Part shown: one piece after another, positions 6,893 to 7,172 of the stretch | Layout of the letters: every line of letters begins with the position of its first letter | How positions within the stretch are numbered: the stretch's first letter is position 1 | From: Actinomycetes bacterium | Lineage (GTDB): Bacteria; Actinomycetota; Actinomycetes; Actinomycetales; Cellulomonadaceae | Length of the DNA: 7,172 nt | Assembly: GCA_023460255.1 (NCBI GenBank) | Contig: JAEWQZ010000258.1 | Coordinates: forward strand, 1 to 7,172 | Reading direction: 5' to 3' | Notes under the pieces: model-generated | Told to the model about the DNA's origin: nothing | What the model saw: only the letters and a program-made list of their open reading frames with translations | The model's database searches: none | Position numbers and translations under genes: made by a program

Positions 6893-7172
6893 CGCTGCGC
6901 ACACTCCCGGGCACGCTCCGCCGACGTGCGCCCGTCGGCCCGCACGATGCCCACCTCGATGCAGACCTCGTCACCGGTCAGCGGGAGGCTCAGGGTCGTC
7001 TCGTCGACGACCTGCGCCGCCGATGTCCCCGTGAGCTCCACGCGGGCCCACACGTACGTGTCGCCCTCGAGGGGGTCGGGGTTGGCCCAGGTGAACACGG
7101 CCTCCTCGCCGAGCACGGCACCCACGAGGTCGGTCGGGGCGGGCACCGCCCGCACGATCGGCGGCGGTGCGG
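6889..7172 (-). CDS. C-terminal end of a protein with a fibronectin-III-like domain (partial; possibly a Ser/Thr kinase)
   Basis: The last 93 codons of a gene entering from the right edge are present. The frame is open to the edge (APPPIVRAVPAPTDL...), so the GTG at 7155 is probably internal and not the true start. A proline-rich stretch leads into one beta-sandwich of about 80 residues with the look of a fibronectin III domain: the strand VFTWANPDP, the strand YVWARVEL, and a late strand EVCIEVGIVRADGR ending in ECAQR. Its two cysteines could form a disulfide, which suggests an extracellular domain at the end of a membrane protein. In related actinobacterial clusters the gene here often encodes a membrane Ser/Thr protein kinase with such an ectodomain. 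That identity is inference, because no kinase sequence lies in the window. It overlaps the next gene by four bases. Confidence 0.7.
   Translation of the reverse strand, partial: APPPIVRAVPAPTDLVGAVLGEEAVFTWANPDPLEGDTYVWARVELTGTSAAQVVDETTLSLPLTGDEVCIEVGIVRADGRTSAERARECAQR
6904..6908 (-). promoter_or_regulatory. Ribosome binding site deciding the start of the giant surface protein
   Basis: GGGAG on the minus strand is 11 bases before ATG 6892, a slightly long but usable spacing. The alternative GTG at 6904-6902 shares its first G with this motif, so it could not be served by it. Together with the ATGA overlap this supports the ATG. Confidence 0.55.

Noticed and set aside
6902..6904. GTG as start of the giant surface protein (four residues longer).
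   Set aside because: It overlaps the GGGAG ribosome binding site, whereas ATG 6892 has that site upstream and forms an ATGA overlap with the previous gene.
5523..6974. A second minus-strand open frame of 483 codons overlapping the head region of the giant protein and the 3' end of the upstream gene.
   Set aside because: The product is extremely Arg/Gly/Pro-rich with no domain. The overlapping frame carries the anchor, the paired cysteines and the acidic linker that continue into the Ig array.

Overview
The window is very GC-rich DNA with GTG and ATG starts, short or overlapping gene junctions and strong third-position G/C bias. This fits a high-GC actinomycete, and the protein content suggests a Cellulomonas-like member of the Micrococcales. 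The genus is an inference from style and gene content, not a match.

All genes lie on the minus strand, so the operon reads from right to left. At the right edge (7172-6889) is the 3' end of a gene whose start lies outside the window. Its product ends in a fibronectin-III-like beta-sandwich with two cysteines. It overlaps by four bases (ATGA) the main gene of the window (6892-1064). That gene encodes a 1942-residue, N-terminally membrane-anchored surface protein with a propeller-like head, an acidic linker, about eleven Ig/cadherin-like domains and five fibronectin type III domains. Next comes a MoxR-type AAA+ ATPase gene (1043-72) with a good ribosome binding site inside the end of the giant gene. 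At the left edge (58-1) the first 19 codons of another gene begin, 13 bases after the MoxR stop. Position suggests a DUF58 protein.

The order (Fn3-ended protein, giant Ig/Fn3 surface protein, MoxR, probable DUF58) matches a cluster I know from actinobacteria. That cluster often continues with a transglutaminase-like membrane protein and with Ser/Thr kinase, PP2C phosphatase and FHA genes. None of those further genes can be seen here. In the usual picture MoxR and DUF58 act as a chaperone pair on a membrane or surface client. The giant protein, translationally coupled just upstream, is the obvious candidate client, but no member of this set has an experimentally settled role that I can cite.

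No RNA gene, mobile element, CRISPR array, promoter or terminator was found, and there is no gene-free stretch over 300 bases. The window is packed coding sequence inside one transcription unit whose promoter and terminator are both outside it.
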